DNA of 64,000 bases, from assembly GCA_905221615.1 (NCBI GenBank), contig CAJNDT010004868.1:62001-126000 (forward strand), given 5' to 3'. The notes under the pieces are model-generated. The model saw only the letters and a program-made list of their open reading frames with translations, was not told the origin of the DNA and did not search any database. The first letter of the stretch is position 1. Every line of letters starts with the position of its first letter. This document shows, piece by piece, positions 45,808 through 58,805 of the stretch. The position numbers and the translations under genes are program-made. Source of the stretch: Symbiodinium sp. CCMP2592. Taxonomy: Eukaryota > Sar > Dinophyceae > Suessiales > Symbiodiniaceae.

Positions 45808-48800
45808 CTGCTGCTACTACTACTACTACCACCACGACGACAAATGCTGCTGCTGCTACGACTCCTCCTACTCCTGCTCCTACTCCTACTCCTACCCCTA
45901 CCCCTACCTCTACCCCTACCCCTAGCCCCAGCCCTAGCCCTAGCCCTAGCCCTACCCCTAGCCCTACCCCTACCCCCACCCCTACTCCTACTACTCCTTT
46001 ATTACATTGGTACAGGTCTGTCTCCTGAACGCTTGCGCCGTCTCCTTCTCGCTCCTCATCGGCTGCCCGGAGCTCAGCGAACCTGCGTCCAGCCCAAGCC
46101 CCAAAAACCTGAAAGAAAGAACCCTAAACCCGAAACCCTAAACCTAAACCCTAAAACCCTGAAGCCCTAAACCCTAGACCCCAAACCCCGAAACCCTAAG
46201 CCCGAAGCCCGAAGTCTGAGCTAAGCCAAGCAGTCGACCCCTTGAAACCTTCAGACCTGGGCCACTAAGACTCTGGGGCTTGGGTTTAGGGTTTAGGGTT
46301 TAGGGTTTAGGGTTTAGGGTTTAGCGCTTGTTTTCCGTGAAAGGTGTACCCCCAATCGGCACGAAGAAAAAGGACGCACGTCGGAAGTCTTCAGCAAAAG
46401 CGTCGTTCGTCACGTACGCGGAGCTCTTACATACCCACCCCAACGAAGCCACCCAGAGCTCTCGTACTGAGCTTAAGTTCTTAAGCGTTTCCGATAGAGA
46501 AGCATCTGCACACGAGAGTGCAATGTCTGGTATAGTACTGACAGTACTGTCTAGAGAATATATTAAGAAATACTTGTATACACACATGCAGTTACCTGTA
46601 CATGGCTGTAATTGTAGCTTTACAATTGCCATTTACCCCTAGGTAAGACTAGAATGTCTTTTGTTTCATTCCCGTGCAGGTGTGTTACGCTCCTGTACGT
46701 GAGAAAGCATAAGCTGAGCAGTCAGGCCTGTAAATGGCTGTAATTGTAGCTTTACAATCACCATTTACCTGGGTAAGACTATTGCTGCTGTGGCTAAACC
46801 CTAAATTTCCTATGGTGTAGGCACCGTTGCTTGCTTGTTTTAAGCAAAGCAAGTGCAAGACTGACGTTGCCGCTGTTGTTAAACCCTAAAATTTTCATAG
46901 TGTCAACACCATTGCCCTTATTTTAAGCAAAGCAAGTAAAAGATTGGAGAAGAGTAGATGTCAGTTAGGTTCTAGGGTGGGGAGGGGATGTGGCACGGAG
47001 TTGTTCTGAGAGCGAAACAACTCGGGATGTAGATGTCGTAAAGTGAGTAAAAGATTGAAGATGCTAAACCCTAAATTTCCTATGGTGTCAACACCGTTGC
47101 TTGCTTGTTTTAAGTAAGGCAAGTGAAAGATTGAAGTTGCTGCTGTCGCTAAACCCTAAATTTCACATGGTGTCAACACCGTTGGTGTCGCTAAACTTTA
47201 AAATTCTCATGGTGTCAACACTGTTGCTTGCTTGTCTTAAGTAAAGCAAGTGAAAGACTGAAGCTGCTGCTATCACTAAACCTTAAAATTCCTATGGTGG
47301 CAACACCGTTGCTTGCTTGTTTTAAGTAAAGCAGCTGAAAGCTCGCAGTTGCTGCTGTGGCTAAACCCTAAATTCCCTATGGTGTCAACACCGTTGTTTG
47401 CTTGTTTTAACTGCCCGGTTGAAGGCCAGCACGAGAATGTTGTTGTTCGGCCCTGACACCATTCCAGTAGGGTGGTCTTGTCACTGCCCGGTGCCGCCGT
47501 GATGAGCATCGCTTTCCGGTGTTAAGTAAAGCAAGTAAAAGATTGACGTTCCTGCTGTCGCTAAACCTTAAATTCCCTTACGGTATCAACACCGTTTCTT
47601 GCTTGTTTTAAGTAAAGCAAGCAAAAGATTGAAGTTGCTGCTGTCGCTAAACCCTAAAATTCCTATGGTGTCAATACCGTTGCTTGCTTGTTGTAAGCAA
47701 GGCAAGTAAAAGATTGAAGTTGCTGCTGTCGCTAAACCCTAAATTCCCTATGGTGTCAACACCGTTGCTCGCTTGTTGGAAGTAGAGCAAGTAAAAGATT
47801 GAAGTTGCTGCTGTCGCTAAACCCTAAATTCCCTACGGTATCAACACCGTTTCCTGCTTGTTTTAAGTAAAGCAAGTGAAAGATTGAAGTTGCTGCTGTC
47901 GCTAAACTCTAAAATTCCTATGGTGTCAACACCGTTGCTTGCTTGTTGTAAGCAAGGCAAGTAAAAGATTGAAGTTGCTGCTGTTGCTAAACCCTAAATT
48001 CCCTATGGTGTCAACACCGTTGCTTGCTTGTTTTAAGTAGAACAAGTAAAAGATTGAAGTTGCTGCTGTCGCTAAACCCTAAATTCCCTATGGTGTCAAC
48101 ACCGTTGCTTGCTTCTTTTAAGTAAAGCAAGTAAAAGATTGAAATTGCTGCTGTCGCTAAACCCTAAATTCCCTATGGTGTCAACACCGTTGCTTGCTTC
48201 TTTTAAGTAAAGCAAGTAAAAGATTGAAATTGCTGCTGTCGCTAAACTCTAAAATTCCTATGGTGTCAACATCGTTGCTTGCTTGTTGTAAGCAAGGCAA
48301 GTAAAAGATTGAAGTTGCTGCTGTCGCTAAACCCTAAATTCCCTATGGTGTCAACACCGTTGCTTGCTTCTTTTAAGTAAAGCAAGTAAAAGATTGAAGT
48401 TGCTGCTGTCGCTAAACCCTACATTTCCCTATGGTGTCAACACCGTTGCTTGCTTGTTTTAAGTAAAGCAAGTAAAAGATTGAAGTTGCTGCTGTCGCTA
48501 AACCCTAAATTTCACATGGTGTCAACACCGTTGCTTGCTTGTTTTAAGTAAATCAATTCAAAAATCTTATGCGGTGGCTTTTGCTGCGTGAGCGAGGACA
48601 CATAAAATGCAGGACAAGGACCCACGCTTGCTGTCGTCAAACGGCAACGTCACTGACCAGTGGCTGAACGGTCATCGCAAAGAAGCTTGATAGCTCCAGT
48701 TGCTATCGTAAAGCGATGGCGTGACCACAGCCTCAGCTTTTGGCAAGGTCTTTGAAAGTGCCTGGATGAGTAATGGTGCTTGGCAATGAACTTCTGAGGA

Positions 48801-51800
48801 GATTCAAGTCATGACATATAACAGCTCTGCTTGCTGTCGTCAAGCGATGACGTGACCGCAGCCTCAACTGTTGTCGGCAGTGCTTGCTTCTTACACTACT
48901 TTTCAAGAGTCTTCACGGTAGCCCACGGTCTGCTGGCTTCCTTTAAAGCGCGCGCCAGTGCGCGCGCGCGCGTTGTAGGAGACCGAGACCCTCGGCCCAC
49001 GGAGCTCGGCTCCCGGCTCTTCCCTAGTTAAGTAAGCGTAGCCTAGAGCCTCCCCTTAAAGAGTCGCCACGAGGAGTGCACACTAAAACGTTTTTTTTTT
49101 GATGTTTACATGTAAATAACACAGTTTCACTGAAGTTCGCTTTCGGACAGCATTGGAAGCCTTAGCAAAGTAAGCTCTCTGGAGCTGTCCCTAAGCTTTC
49201 TCTATATGGTTTTGTACGATCTAAACCACTGAGTCCTTGTTAAAGCTTAAAAAACTTACTAACAAGGCAAATCGAGCTCAAACCTGGAAAAAAGCTAAAA
49301 TCAGGCAGGTCGGATTTTGACGACTTGCTCCGTTCCAGCTGTTATCCATACCCCCCTACATGAAATGATCTAACTAAGCTAAATATCCGCGTCTTAAATC
49401 GTTTTCGTGTAGCAAACGACTGAAAATAGCAAATTTCGTGGATCTGAGGAGGTCGATTTTTTTTCTTCCGTTTAAAGACCTGGCGACCATACAAGTATAT
49501 ATGGTTTGATCCCCTCTATCTGAATATGCGATCGTTTTAATAAAAAAACGAAGTTATCAACAAAAAAATTTTCAAACCCTTAACTTGTAGGGTTTTGGTT
49601 TTTTTTTTCGGGAACCGGGATCCGGATCTAGCCGACTTGACTCGGAAGTTATGCGAACATTCGTTGCGAGCTGCGGGAGGTATTCCAAAAGTTTCATAGG
49701 TTCAAGCTCTGTCTAAAAATGCCAGAGATAGCTCTTAAAAGGCTGCGCACATTCGAAAAAAACTAGAAAACGTTCTGAAAACCGAAATTTTCAAAGTTTC
49801 GTCAGTATTATTGCCGGCTAGCATGGTTTTTGACGTCGGGAATCCAAGTCAAATATTGACCGGGGTCGAATCCAGCTCGAAAATGCCTTCATATCAGCTT
49901 TAAGTGCTTCCCAGATACTAAAATTCCACACTTTTCATTTCGAGCTTGATCTTTCCAAACGAAAGTTGCTATATTTTCAAGTTAGAGGCTTTTGAAAGTT
50001 TCAACACTAGTTCAGTGGTGTAGGGGGCATCAAACCCTCTCTAAAAATGCTAAAGATATGATCTAAAAGTATGCGCAACTACCAAAATTCCACACTTTTC
50101 ATTTGGAGCGCGATCTTTCCAAACGAAATTCGCTATGTTTTCCAAGTTAGAAGCTTTTGAAAGTTTCAACAAGGACTCAGTGGTGTAGATCGTACAAAAC
50201 CATATAGAGAAAGCTTAGGGACAGCTCCAGAGAGCTTACTTTGCTAAGGCTTCCAATGCTGTCCGAAAGCGAACTTCAGTGAAACTGTGTTATTTACATG
50301 TAAAAATCAACAAAAAAAAGCGTTTTAGTGTGCACTCCTCGTGGCGACTCTTTAAGGGGAGGCTCTAGGCTACGCTTACTTAACTAGGGAAGAGCCGGGA
50401 GCCGAGCTCCGTGGGCCGAGGGTCTCGGTCTCCTACAACGCGCGCGCGCACAGCGGTTTTCTACAGACATGGCTTTCTCGCAGTCGGTGAAGCGGCGACG
50501 CCTGCCACAGAACAGCCTCCGCACGGCCAGATTGCCGTGGACAGCGAAGTGCATGAGTCCGAACTGCCTTTGCGCCCATCGGCATTGAAGACTTCGAGCA
50601 TCTACAAGCGGCAGCAGCAAGAGCAACAGGCCTGGGCATCTTGGCTGGAGCATCGCGAGGCCGAAGAAACCGGCAAGTTCTCAGACGAGTCGGAAGTTTC
50701 ACAGCCACCAGACGACGACCTCGAAGACCTCTGGAGTGATTTCGACGCTGTCGCGCCACGAACAGAGTCAGTTGAGCAAGAGGAAGCAGCAGCAGAGCTT
50801 TGGCAGGCATTTGAGAAGTCAAAGCAGTCGCCGCAGAATGTCACCGAGGACGCACCCGTCAATGGCGATCGCATCCTTGTGCTGCTCGAGCCCTATCTTC
50901 GACTCATACTATGTGGTATTAAAACTCTGGAAGTACGAAGCTGTGCCTACAAGCCACGACGTGTTTGGTTGGGCAGCAGAGGTCTTATTTTTGGACGAGC
51001 GTACATCTCGAATGCGAGAAAGGTCGAGTCGGATGAAGAATGGCAAGGTCTGGTGTCCCAGCACCAGTGGCACTGCGAGAGACGACCGTACAAGAACACC
51101 TGTGTTATGGAGCTGAAGGACGTGGAGCGCTGCTCCAAACCGTGGCGCTACAAGACACGTACGGGGGCCATTGGCATAGTAATCTATCGAACAGTCGATT
51201 CAGACTCGTGTGGACACGACGAAGACACGCAGAGTCAACAGATAACCCACCAAGCAATTCCTGAAGATGCTGGAGTAGAGGACATCAAGAAGACCCGACC
51301 CTGCAAGACGTCCAGAAGCAAAAGACAGCAAACGAGCGAAGCACCATCCGCGACAAAAAAACCGAAAACCAAGCCTGCAGCAGAAGCAGGTGTGCAATCC
51401 GGAGGTTTTGCTCCTGCGAGGACGGAGAAAAGCTGCACTGGCATGGACGGCAGGCCTTGTCGATTTCGCCGTGACGGCAGTGGCAAAACAGCGCAGGCAT
51501 CTCGCTACAGCAGAAATGGCTTGTGCATGTTCTGCGATGCAGCGGCCATGAAGCAATTGCAGCTCCATGCTCCGCACGCGATACAAAGAGCTCTCAACAC
51601 ACTCCGGCAGAAGAACGTCAACCTCCACCAAGAGGCGCTCGGGCGGTGGCAAGAGAATCTCGAAGAGGACGCCAGCGTGTCATGGGCCGCGGCGCTGCGA
51701 CGTCGTGTCTCCCAGCAGCACTGCACGCCGGAGGAAGTTCGTCACGGCGAGCGAGAGCGAGGTAAACAACGACAAGTCCTCGTATGCCAAGTTCGCGGAG

Positions 51801-54800
51801 ATGCAGGGCAAGTTCTTGAAGGCCTTGAAAGAAAATGACGAGCTGTCGCCTCGGTTGCCGCTAGCTTTTATGGAAAGTTGCGGCATCGAGTGTGCCGTGT
51901 GGCCCAATCTGTTCTGGGACACCTCCATGTGCGCAACCTTCGTACGCTTGCAAGATAGAAGAAGATTAGACAAAGCGCAGAAGCGAGACGACACAGAGGA
52001 GAACGAACAAGAGGACCAGGTCAACGAAGGAGGTCGGCGGCACAGCTTCAAAGCCGCGTTCTTTGCCAAGCTTCTCTCGCGGGTGATCGGGTACGGCACA
52101 GCCTACGAACTCGTTCAATTCATCTATGACCTGTGGATGTACACTGGCATCGGGGGCGCGGGGAACGCCGTGAAAGCAGACATTCGTACAGTTCTTGCTG
52201 GCAAGCCCTTCTCGCCGGAGTACTGGAAGACCAAGCACGCGGCGCTACAGGACCTTCAAGCACAGCTGGGCACGCCTACACTGTTCATAACCATTGCACC
52301 GTACGAATGGACGGCTCCATATCATCGGTGGATGGTGGATGAACTGAACAAAACGGCACGGTCTCGAACAAACCTGCCTGCCGCCGAGTCTCTACACCTC
52401 GCGCACGTTCTCACAGAGGCGGTGCACGGGCTTTTGACTGGGTCCTATGGCAAAGAGTGCAGGAAGAATTGCCTGCTGCCGGGTGGTGATAGGATCGTGT
52501 TCTTCGCTCGCTTGGAATTCCAGGATGGGAAGCGTCAGACACCTCAGCAGCAGGAGCGCATGCAATTCTATCACGGGCGCGGCACGGTGCATATCCACAT
52601 ACTGGTGTGGTTGCTAGACGCAACCACCAAGAGCTTGCTGCCGCACATCATCGCAGCGGACCTGCCGCCCATGGGCACACCTCTCGGATCCTTGGTCCGA
52701 GATTCTCAACTGGATCGAAAGCTAAGCGAGTGGCCGCTGAGAGACGAACCGTCCTCCTGGGACGAAGCGTCGAACATGCTCCGACTGCATCACCCTGCGG
52801 ACGCCTTTGCAGCACATTGTCGTGCATATATGCCAGACTTGTTGGGATCGCTCAAATGTCACATGGACGTCCAAGCAGGCGACGGCCGAGCACAGGTGCT
52901 TCGCTATGTCGCCGGATACATCTTCAAATTCTCCAAGGCATGGCCGTCGCAACCCTCGGACTTCGATTGCGCAGTGATAGCAGCGAGAATCTTGGCAGAG
53001 TACCAGCCATTGGAAATGGAGATGGTGCTACAACTGGCAGCGCACATGCTGCCGCAGAGTTTCCAGACAGGAAACATCCGGCGAATTGTAGTGCCGGTGC
53101 CCTGGAAGACTCCCAAGCTTCCCAGGGAAGTCGAGCTATATACGCAATGCGACTGGCGGTCGCCAGAAATGTCGCTTGTCGAGTTCCTCCGCAAGAGCGA
53201 TCGACATGGCAACATACACAGCAGCATCAAGGAGCGTCATGTGCAGACAAGCTCGGGGCAATCTCTCGAGGAGTTCGCCAACACATGCTTGCCGGATGGC
53301 GCCGTTATGGTGGCTGCCATCAAGTATTCCCGAAAAAATCCAGACTTTCACAAGCAGTGGCTCTTGCTACATGTGCCATTCCGGCATGTGGACGACCTGT
53401 GGAGGCCTGAAGTCGAGTCGGTTCCAGACAACCTTCAGGGTTTGGCACTGTGCCTGCTACAGCGTCCCAGGCTTTGGCGCTCCATGCCAGCGATTCGTCG
53501 TGAGATGGAGCTGGAAGCCCAGCGGGATAACTTCATCGAAGATGTGCTTGAGGCGACAAAGGCTTGCACTGAGCTCATTGACGACTATCTGGCCTGCAGA
53601 CGTCATATGAGCGACCCTGAGCCGGAGCCGGCCTCCACGGACAATCCGGAAATCCAGGACCTGTCAGCGGGTCAGATGATGGCACTCAACGAGATCAGTG
53701 CGAATGTGAGACGAGCAGTCGCTGCGCGTTCGCAGGACGATGAGGACGAGGTGCAGTCATGGCAGCACTCAGCGCAGCGGGCGATGCAGTCAAACTTGTT
53801 GGCGTGTCTTGGCCCCGCCGGCACGGGCAAGAGTATCGCCGTGAAGATGGCCATGCGGCAGGCCTTGCAGGCCGGAGCAGTCGTGGGCGTGGCCTGCCCC
53901 ACAGGACTGCTCGCAACTGCTTACAGATGCGAGTTCAGCGATGCCGTGGTGGATACCGTACACAGTTTCTTTGGTCTCCACCTGCAAGAGGAGGCGACCT
54001 TGGCCATGCTGTCCGATTTCGATCTTATTATCGTTGAAGAAGTCGGTCAAATAGCCCGAGAGCATTTCGAGCGAATTCTGAGGCTCTCCGAAGCTGTGGG
54101 CAACAGACCATGCATCGTCTTCGTTGGCGATTTTCTGCAGCTACCTGCCGTGGATGGTACAAGTGCAGAACAAAGCCAGCAGTGGGGCCGAGTGCAAGAG
54201 TTCACATTCACCACACAACTGCGCAGTGCGTGCCCCCGACTGTCAGCGGCCCTGCAGCTGCTACGCGGGGCACAGCCAACAGAGCGACAGCTGCAAGCAA
54301 TCCTACGCGGTCACGGCATCGGCAGTCCAAACAACACCGGGCCGATGGCATCGGACGTCGCAGAGGTCATGCACAGACGTCCGGATGTCACTTTTGTCAC
54401 ATACACACGCCGAGCCGCGGCAGAACTCAATCTTTTGGCGGTCAAAGCTCAGTTTCAACATCATGAAATGGTCTGCCTTCCACTGGATCCCGAGAACAAT
54501 CCGGACAACCTCAGAGGCAAGGAACTCGTCGCACATGAGGCCTCTTTTACGAACGTATGTATAGGCATGCGCTTGGCTCTGACCAGAAATCTCGACAAGG
54601 ACAACGATCACGTCAACGGCATGGTCTGCACCGTGGAGGGCATCAAAGACCACGGTTTGGAAGTGCGGACGCGCACCGGGCGTCTACTTGTAATTTCCAG
54701 AGTAACCGAAGACAAGATCCTGGTGGATGGCACGGTGGTCCGTTGCAGGTTCCTGCCGGTGCGATTGGGCTATGCAATCACACTTCACAAAGCTCAGGGC

Positions 54801-57800
54801 AGCACCATCGGCTACATGGCACTTTGGCTGGACACCATGAGAATTCCGGGCGCCGGCTACGTTGCCTTGTCGCGCGTCCGAACGGACGCCAGTTGGTGTT
54901 TTTTCGGACACCTGACCGTGGAGCACTTCCTACCTCCTCGGCGTAAGGCCGGTCTGGTTCATGCAAAACACAGTGAACATAACCCGTGTCAGGAATATCA
55001 GCTCTGATGTTTGGACCCGAGTTGATTTGACAATCGTGTGGTTGGACTAGTTAGCATCGCAAGTGAGGTTCCGAGACAACGAGCATGGCCTCGCGCTTGG
55101 ACGTGAGTCGACAGGTGTGTCATCTGTTTCGCCTGCAATTCAGGTCGATGTCCCAACGAAGCGAGTCCTGCTATCGATCCGACCCGGCAGGCTCGATTGC
55201 TCTTAGTCGCATTCGTTGGCAACTGTCCTGAACCGAGTGTGCACTTACAGGCTCATAACCTTTCCATGAAATGCACCAACTTGCAACCAAGTTTTGTAGC
55301 CACCAGGTTTCGTTCGTGAAACAACATGAAGTGCTGCTTGAACACGACATTGTCAAAGGTGAAGCGGCTAGCAGTGCCGCTGGATGAGACGCAGCCGGCA
55401 TGCCCAAAGCGCAGCGTCTCGAGTCAAAAGACGAGCATCTCAGTGCTAGTAGCCGTTGCATCTGTGATTCTTCATCAAGTGTGAATAACCGTGGCCGTGC
55501 ATGCCGAGCAAGATGGATGCACTCGAAGGTTCAGACTTCACGCGGAGCTCAGGGATGAGAACTTAGATCATATATCTCCGTATACTACTGTCTAGAAAAC
55601 ATAATAGAGAACTTGTAAACATAGATTTGTAATTGCAGCTTTACAATTACCGTCTACTTCAACGTAAAACTGGAATGTCTTTGGATTCATTCTCGTACAG
55701 GTGTCTTACGCTCTTGTCCGTGAGAAGGCCTAAGCTGAGCACGACAAGGATGGTTTGAGCTACCACCTGCAAATCGGCTTTGTTTTGCTGCAGAATTGAC
55801 CTGCTTGGGCACAGACGAGCAGTCGAGAGTTCATTTTCTGATCCGAGCTCCGAGGGACGGGGTTTAGGAAGAACAGCCCTGTTTTGCTGCAGAATGTGGC
55901 CCCGACCTGCTTGGGCACACACGAGCACTCGAGGGTCCATTTTGCGATCCTAAGCCTGGGAACCCAGTTTAGAGCAAGAACACGAATAGATCGACCCTCT
56001 TTTGCTGCAGAATCTGTCTTGGCCGCTTTGGGCACCCAGAGGCACCGGATGGCTTAAAGCAGGCGCACGAAAAGAACAGCCCTGTTTTGCTGCAGAATGT
56101 GGCCGCGATCAGCTTGGGCACACACGAGCACTCGAGGGTCCATTTTGCGATCCTAAGCTCTAAGCCTGGGAACCCAGTTTAGAGCAGGCACACGAACCGA
56201 ACGGTTGTTTTGCTGCAGAATCTGGCTTTGGCCGCTTTGGGCACCCAGAAGCACCATATGGTTTAGAGCAGCCACATGAAAGGATCGGCGCTGTTTTGCT
56301 GCAGAATGTGGCCCCGACCAGCTTGGGCACACACGAGCACTCGGGGGTCCATTTTTCGATCCTAAGCCTGGGGACCCAGTTTAGAGCAGGCTTTGGCCGC
56401 TTTGGGCATCCAGAAGGTTTAGAGCAGCCAGATGAAAGGATCGGCGCTGTTTTGCTGCAGAATGTGGTCCCGACCAGCTTGGGCACACACGAGCACTCGG
56501 GGGTCCATTTTCCCGAGATTTCACTCGCGCCTTAGGGGGGGGGTTTAGGGTAATATATCTCTTGTATATTACTGACAGTACTGTCTACAGATATATATTA
56601 AGGAATACTTGTATACACTCATGATGTCTACCTGTAAATGGCTGTAATTGTAGCTTTACAATTACCATTTACTTCTAGGTAAGACTGGAAAGTCTTTTGT
56701 TTCATTCCCGTACAGGTGTGTTACGCTCCTGTACGTGAGAAGGCAGAAGCTGAGCATTCAGGCTTAAGCTTTCGAGTTTAGGGTTTAGGGTTTAGGGTTT
56801 AGGGTTTAGGACCGCAAAATCGTTGGAGGCCGCAGGGCATCCTAAATCCTGAACCTATGACCGCTGGAAGAGGTTGTTCTTGGCTTAGGGTTCAGGGGTT
56901 TAGGGTTTAGGGATTTCTCGTCCCTCAACCGCAGATCATCCAAGAAGCATGATAAAACAAGAAAGCCACATACTGAATGCTAAGCACCACACTCAGACCT
57001 GAGACGATGCTTCGAAGAACTCAGACTTTCGACTACTAGGCCAACAGCCCACGCAGTGTACTGAATTGTTCTTGCAGAACGCCCTGGTGGGTTAAAGGTA
57101 TACTGTTCTACCGTATGCTCTAGTGTCTTAGCTACCTTTTCAGCACATGCAATATCGGGCGGAATTGGGTACACCTGATATTCACCATATAACACAGAGC
57201 CTGCCTGGAAGAGGCATCTTAGGGTTCTTGATGACTTCCTTGTGAATCCTGATAGGGGTCAGTGTTCGGCCTTTGTTCGTGTAGCCGCCTCCCTGCAAAG
57301 AGCATGAAGCAATTTACCTGAGAGCATCATGCCTTTGTGGTTTAAGGTTTAGGGTATGTTCCAGATTAATTAAGCAACCCTGAAATGCTATACGCATCCA
57401 CATTATCCTGAAACTTTCGGGATGCACTCCTGGTTGAAGCGCAAATTTGTTTCAGGGACATACAATATCCTTTCCAAAACTTCAAGCTTGGAGCACACCA
57501 TAAACGTCATATGCAGCGTCTGAAAAGACCATACAAGCATTGACATCTCATGAAACCCTATTAAAGGTTCATATAGACTCATGGAACTTCAATACACATA
57601 TACATATACACACACACATGTATGTGTGTGTGTATATATATATAGATCGTTCTATATATATATATATATATATATCCGATCGCCCCTATATATATATATA
57701 TATATATATATCCGATCGCCCCTTCCTTTGAGGCATCGTCCGCTTCCCGCGGGAAAGCGGGGCCATCGGCCCCTTGGTCTTCGTTCCGCAGCTCCTGATG

Positions 57801-58767
57801 TCAGGCCATCTTCTTTGGGGAAGGCCTTCAAAAATTAGAATCGGGTTTGGGGGCCCATTGAACTATTAATTAGAATAAGGGAACCCGAATAATAGCATGG
57901 CAATTATTGGCGGTTAAGGAAAAGGTTGAGGGTGTACGATTTTCAGGTTTCAGGGGTTTAGGGTTTTTTGGGCTTTAGGGTTTAGGGTTTTAGGGTTTAG
58001 TGTTCTGACTAAGGTTTAGGATTTAGGGGAAGGTGCAAGTTAGTTTGAGAAGGGGTACTGTGGGGTTCGCTCGGGGTTGAGGGTTTAGGTTTCTTCTTAG
58101 GGTGTTGGCTCGGGTTGTGTTTGGAACAGCTATGATTAGGACTGTAGATGTTCCATACAGGTCGTTATCCATGAGGCTTCTCTGGGGCCGAGGGCTTGAC
58201 ATTTTTTCCTGCAATCTTTGTAAAGGGAAGGGGTCGTGTCTATGAAGGGTCTATTGAGTTCATCTACAGTTTTTTTATAGTATATTGTAGTTGAGGGTTT
58301 CAGACTGCACAGTTCCTACATCCGGTGTAGAGTTCTTTTTGTAAGCCCCGGCAATCTCATAATCCTTGCGTCGCCATGCCTGGCTGAGCACAGTTGTTTC
58401 ACGTTGCACTGTTTCATTGCGTTCAGTTTTTGTACATGCGTAGATGTATATGGGTCCCGCTTGCAACATATATATATATATATGCATTGTACATACATTA
58501 TACATACATGAACGCATCATTAGATCATGGCTCTGAGTGTCGCTGCCAGGTACCTTCATCCCCGTGCAAGCGATTCCGCACTTCCTGCGATGGATGCAGT
58601 ACATCAGCTTCCTGCAGCACTGAGCTGAGAGGAGCCTGTCGGTTCTTTAGGGTTCGGGTTCTTGGAGTTGAGGAGGGAGAGAGTAGGCCCATTATGGCAT
58701 GGTATGCTAAAGTTTTAGTAGATTCATTCTCTCTCTCTCTCTCTCTCTTCCCGCTCTCTCGCTCTCC

Positions 58768-58805
<38 letters not shown>

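Noticed and set aside
45652-46170. 172-codon Leu/Pro-rich frame
   Set aside because: Generated by (CTA)n and (CCCCTA)n repeats; the real exon nearby (46016) uses a different frame.
46783-48555. CRISPR-like array of 85-bp repeats
   Set aside because: No short repeat plus unique spacer structure and no cas genes; the whole unit repeats, as in a satellite, in a eukaryotic context.
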